The notes below the pieces were generated by a model. The model was not told where the DNA came from. It was given only the letters and a program-made list of their open reading frames with translations, and searched no databases. Below, piece after piece: positions 61,497-64,000 of a stretch of DNA of 64,000 nucleotides (the stretch's first letter is position 1; each line of letters begins with the position of its first letter). The stretch is taken from the NCBI RefSeq assembly GCF_011189575.1, contig NZ_PUJW01000001.1:248001-312000 (forward strand). The letters run 5' to 3'. This DNA is from Photorhabdus cinerea (lineage in GTDB: Bacteria; Pseudomonadota; Gammaproteobacteria; Enterobacterales; Enterobacteriaceae). Made by a program: the position numbers and the translations under genes.

Positions 61497-62642
61497 ATGA
61501 ATATAAAGGAATTAATTATAGTTCAAGCGTTGTCTTGTTCTATGTTATTAGGTGGTTGTACGGTTGCTCCTGGGAGCGGCCTTCCTGTTTATAATAAAGA
61601 AATAATCAATGATAATGATAGTAACTATGATATTAATAATTTGGTAAATGTTTATCCGATAACACCGAAGTTAATTGAAAAGTTGCGGGTGAATTCTGCT
61701 ATTGCTCGTCCAAATCCTGAACTAGATAAAGAATTGCAGCAATATGAATATTGTATTGGTGTGGGTGATGTAATCATGGTTACTGTCTGGGATCATCCTG
61801 AATTAACAACGCCTGCGGGGCAATATCGCAGTGCTAGTGATACCGGTAACTGGGTACATTCTGACGGAACAATTTTTTACCCATATATTGGCAGATTGTA
61901 TGTGAAGGGGAAAACAGTTACTCAGGTGCGTACTATGATTACGAATAAGTTATCAAAGTATATTGAATCACCTCAGGTCGATGTCAATGTTGCTGCTTTC
62001 CGTTCACAAAAAGCTTATGTAACCGGTGAAGTTGTTAGGTCAGATCAACAGCCTATCACTAATGTTCCTTTAACCGTGATTGATGCGATTAACCATGCCG
62101 GCGGTTTGACTGAAAATGCTGACTGGAAGAGAGCTGTTTTAACTCATAAAGGAAAAGAAACAGTTATTTCTCTTCAAGATTTAATGCAAAACGGGGATCT
62201 AAAGCAGAATCATCTGCTCTATTCCGGTGATATTTTATATATTCCTCGTAATGATGATTTGAAAGTGTTTGTTATGGGAGAAGTCAAAAAACAAAGCACT
62301 TTACGTATGGACCGTAGTGGAATGACCTTGACTGAGGCATTAGGTAATGCTGAAGGTATAGATCAATTATCAAGCGATGCCAGTGGCATTTTTGTGATTC
62401 GCTCATTGCGCAATACACCTGATAAGAATGGGAAAATAGCTAATATCTATCAGCTCAATGCCAAGGATGCGACAACGTTAATCTTGGGAACTGAGTTTGA
62501 TTTGCAACCTTATGATATTGTTTATGTTACCAGTGCACCAATTGTTCGCTGGAATCGGGTTATTAGTCAACTGGTGCCAACAATATCAAGCATTAACAGT
62601 TTGACAGAAACAACCAAGTGGATTCGTAAGTGGCCTAATTGA
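61497..62642 (+). CDS. wza: Wza, polysaccharide export outer-membrane lipoprotein
   Basis: A 381-aa Wza. The lipobox 'SMLLGGC' puts the lipid-modified Cys at residue 21, followed by 'TVAPGSGLPV', a Wza hallmark. The export domain has 'IGVGDVIMVTVWDHPELTTP' and repeated SLBB-like ring domains ('AYVTGEVVRSDQQPITNVPL', 'VFVMGEVKKQSTLRMDRSG'), ending in the amphipathic helix that forms the outer-membrane pore. ATG 61497 follows TAAGGA at normal spacing; TTG 61473 is rejected. It overlaps wzb by one base. Confidence 0.95.
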   Translation: MNIKELIIVQALSCSMLLGGCTVAPGSGLPVYNKEIINDNDSNYDINNLVNVYPITPKLIEKLRVNSAIARPNPELDKELQQYEYCIGVGDVIMVTVWDHPELTTPAGQYRSASDTGNWVHSDGTIFYPYIGRLYVKGKTVTQVRTMITNKLSKYIESPQVDVNVAAFRSQKAYVTGEVVRSDQQPITNVPLTVIDAINHAGGLTENADWKRAVLTHKGKETVISLQDLMQNGDLKQNHLLYSGDILYIPRNDDLKVFVMGEVKKQSTLRMDRSGMTLTEALGNAEGIDQLSSDASGIFVIRSLRNTPDKNGKIANIYQLNAKDATTLILGTEFDLQPYDIVYVTSAPIVRWNRVISQLVPTISSINSLTETTKWIRKWPN

Positions 62643-63070
62643 TGTTTAATTCTATTCTGATTGTTTGTGTAGGTAACATTTGTCGATCTCCAACAGGAGA
62701 GCGTTTATTGCGGCGGCTATTCCCTCAGAAAGAGATTTATTCTGCGGGAATATCAGCTCTGATTGGTAAACCTGCACATGAGCTTTCTAGTAGAGTTGCT
62801 GCTAGACATGGATTGTCTCTGGAAGGGCATACAGCTCGCCAATTAACCAGTGAGTTATGTCAGCAGTCAAATCTGATTCTGGTTATGGAAAAAAGACATA
62901 TTGAGGCTGTAAATAGAGTTAACCTGGGAGCAAGAGGGAAGACAATGCTCTTAGGCCATTGGCTAAGTGAAATGGAGATTCCTGATCCTTATAAATCTGA
63001 TACCGAGGTTTATGAATATGTATATCAATTATTATTTAAAAGCGCTAATAGTTGGCTAGGGAAATTATAA
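62642..63070 (+). CDS. wzb: Wzb, low-molecular-weight protein-tyrosine phosphatase
   Basis: A 142-aa phosphatase that dephosphorylates Wzc. Catalytic P-loop C9-VGNIC-R15-SP, and the general acid in 'EIPDPYKSD'. Conserved 'YSAGISALIGKPAHELSSRV' follows. The ATG overlaps the wza stop (TGATG). Confidence 0.95.
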   Translation: MFNSILIVCVGNICRSPTGERLLRRLFPQKEIYSAGISALIGKPAHELSSRVAARHGLSLEGHTARQLTSELCQQSNLILVMEKRHIEAVNRVNLGARGKTMLLGHWLSEMEIPDPYKSDTEVYEYVYQLLFKSANSWLGKL

Positions 63071-63139
63071 CTTATAAGTGTCCTTTAATTTTGGTTTTTT
63101 ATTTTTCATTACTTCTTAATAAGCAATTATAGGCTTTTT

Positions 63140-64000
63140 ATGACTACATCAGATAAATCAAGTCACACTCATACGGATAGTGATGAAATTGATTTAGGCC
63201 GTCTTTTTAGTGCCTTATTCGATTATCGCTGGATTATTGGCGGAGTCACTCTATTATTCACTGTTATTGGTCTTTGTTATGCCTTGATTGCTACACCGGT
63301 ATACAAAGCGAATGCATTATTGCAGGTTGAAAAGAAAAGTGGTGCGTTGTCTTTAGTCGGGGACATGACGGATATGCTATCTGGAAGACCGTCAGATACA
63401 TCAGCAGAATTGGAGCTATTAGTTTCCCGGATGATAATAGGAAAAACAGTAAGAGATCTGGATCTGGATATTCAGGTTGAGGCTGATTATTTTCCTGTGG
63501 TAGGTAAAGGTATTGCTCGTCTTCGTGGTATGCCAAAGCCTAACATTGTTATTAAGAATTTTACTGTATCGTCACATAATATTAACAAATTCATGAAAAT
63601 ATATGTTGATGATTCAGAACATTATCGATTGGAATTCGACGGCCAGGTTTTTAACGGGCAAGTTAATAAGGTATTTGATGCTGATGGTATAAATTTGCTT
63701 ATATCAAATATTTCGGCTCCTCCCGGACAAAGTTTTACATTGGTTAAAAAGGTCCAGTTAAATGTAATTCGCGGGTTGCAACAATCTTTGCGGGTAACAG
63801 AGAAAGGAAATAATACCGGTATTATCTCGCTCGAAATAGAAGGTGATGATCGTGCAAGGATAAAATTGATACTTGATAGTATCAGTAAAAATTACTTGCG
63901 ACAGAATGTGACAAGGAAGACCGAAGAAGCTGAGAGTAGTCTTAATTTCTTAAAGAATCATTTACCTAAAGTTAAAATGGCACTCAATCGCTCCGAAGAG
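63140..64000 (+). CDS. wzc: Wzc, polysaccharide co-polymerase tyrosine kinase, N-terminal part
   Basis: Starts at ATG 63140, 69 nt after wzb, and is open to the window edge (287 codons visible). 'DEIDLGRLFSALFDYRWIIG' leads into the first membrane segment ('VTLLFTVIGLCYALIATPVY'), then the periplasmic Wzz-like domain ('KANALLQVEKKSGALSLVGD', 'ISKNYLRQNVTRKTEEAESS'). The kinase domain and C-terminal Tyr cluster would lie to the right. It controls chain length and export with Wza. Confidence 0.93.
   Translation, partial: MTTSDKSSHTHTDSDEIDLGRLFSALFDYRWIIGGVTLLFTVIGLCYALIATPVYKANALLQVEKKSGALSLVGDMTDMLSGRPSDTSAELELLVSRMIIGKTVRDLDLDIQVEADYFPVVGKGIARLRGMPKPNIVIKNFTVSSHNINKFMKIYVDDSEHYRLEFDGQVFNGQVNKVFDADGINLLISNISAPPGQSFTLVKKVQLNVIRGLQQSLRVTEKGNNTGIISLEIEGDDRARIKLILDSISKNYLRQNVTRKTEEAESSLNFLKNHLPKVKMALNRSEE

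Noticed and set aside
1..64000. CRISPR arrays, rRNA genes and complete tRNA genes
   Set aside because: No regularly spaced repeats, no rRNA-like sequence and only the 3' half of one tRNA were seen.

Overview
The window looks like a chromosomal segment of a Photorhabdus species (Morganellaceae). It is moderately AT-rich and carries a complete Ysc-family type III secretion system (T3SS) with the ExsA/C/D/E regulatory circuit and an ExoU-type phospholipase effector. It also has degenerate P4-like island ends and tail-fibre genes of the type common in insect-pathogenic enterobacteria. The species assignment is inference from gene content; no rRNA or housekeeping locus is present.

Layout. (1) 1-8.9 kb: the end of a P4-type primase, then capsid, protease, portal, adaptor, connector, HNH, TerS and TerL with no tail genes, then a small unknown gene and an abortive-infection-like gene. 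This gene content and order match capsid-forming phage-inducible chromosomal islands (cf-PICIs). (2) 8.9-16.1 kb: island debris. It holds a Ner-like regulator, a 46-nt 3' half of tRNA-Lys(CUU) acting as an att remnant, a nuclease-like/membrane-protein gene pair, an integrase fragment fused to a second Ner fragment, and a YobI-like membrane P-loop NTPase. The last two lie between two copies of a 78-bp direct repeat. (3) 16.2-19.0 kb: two convergent tail-fibre genes sharing a 5' part as an inverted repeat, plus a dead tail-fibre assembly gene. (4) 19.3-22.0 kb: an acetoacetate CoA-transferase operon (atoDA) with a sigma-54 promoter, an AtoC-type upstream palindrome and an AtoC-like activator without a receiver domain. 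(5) 22-25.6 kb: mostly non-coding, with one pseudogene and a cold-shock gene. (6) 25.6-56 kb: the T3SS locus. (7) 56-60.8 kb: a glycosyltransferase, a dioxygenase-like alpha/beta-hydrolase, a complete holin/endolysin/Rz/Rz1 cassette and a VOC protein. (8) 61.5-64 kb: wza-wzb-wzc, the start of a capsule or exopolysaccharide cluster, running off the right edge.

T3SS organisation. One leftward operon runs exsD-yscB-sctC-D-yscE-sctF-yscG-yscH-sctI-J-K-L, with exsA just upstream. A second leftward operon runs sctN-O-P-Q-R-S-T-U. Divergent from sctN is a rightward series: sctW-tyeA-sycN-yscX-yscY-sctV-lcrR, lcrG-lcrV-lcrH-yopB-yopD, then exsC-exsE-exsB. The ExoU-like effector and its SpcU-like chaperone sit between exsA and sctU. 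By homology, ExsA activates transcription, ExsD blocks ExsA, ExsC sequesters ExsD, and ExsE holds ExsC until it is secreted. In Pseudomonas aeruginosa exsA follows exsCEB directly; here they are about 20 kb apart at opposite ends of the locus.

Most genes were called by recognition of family features in the translated sequence. No database search was run.
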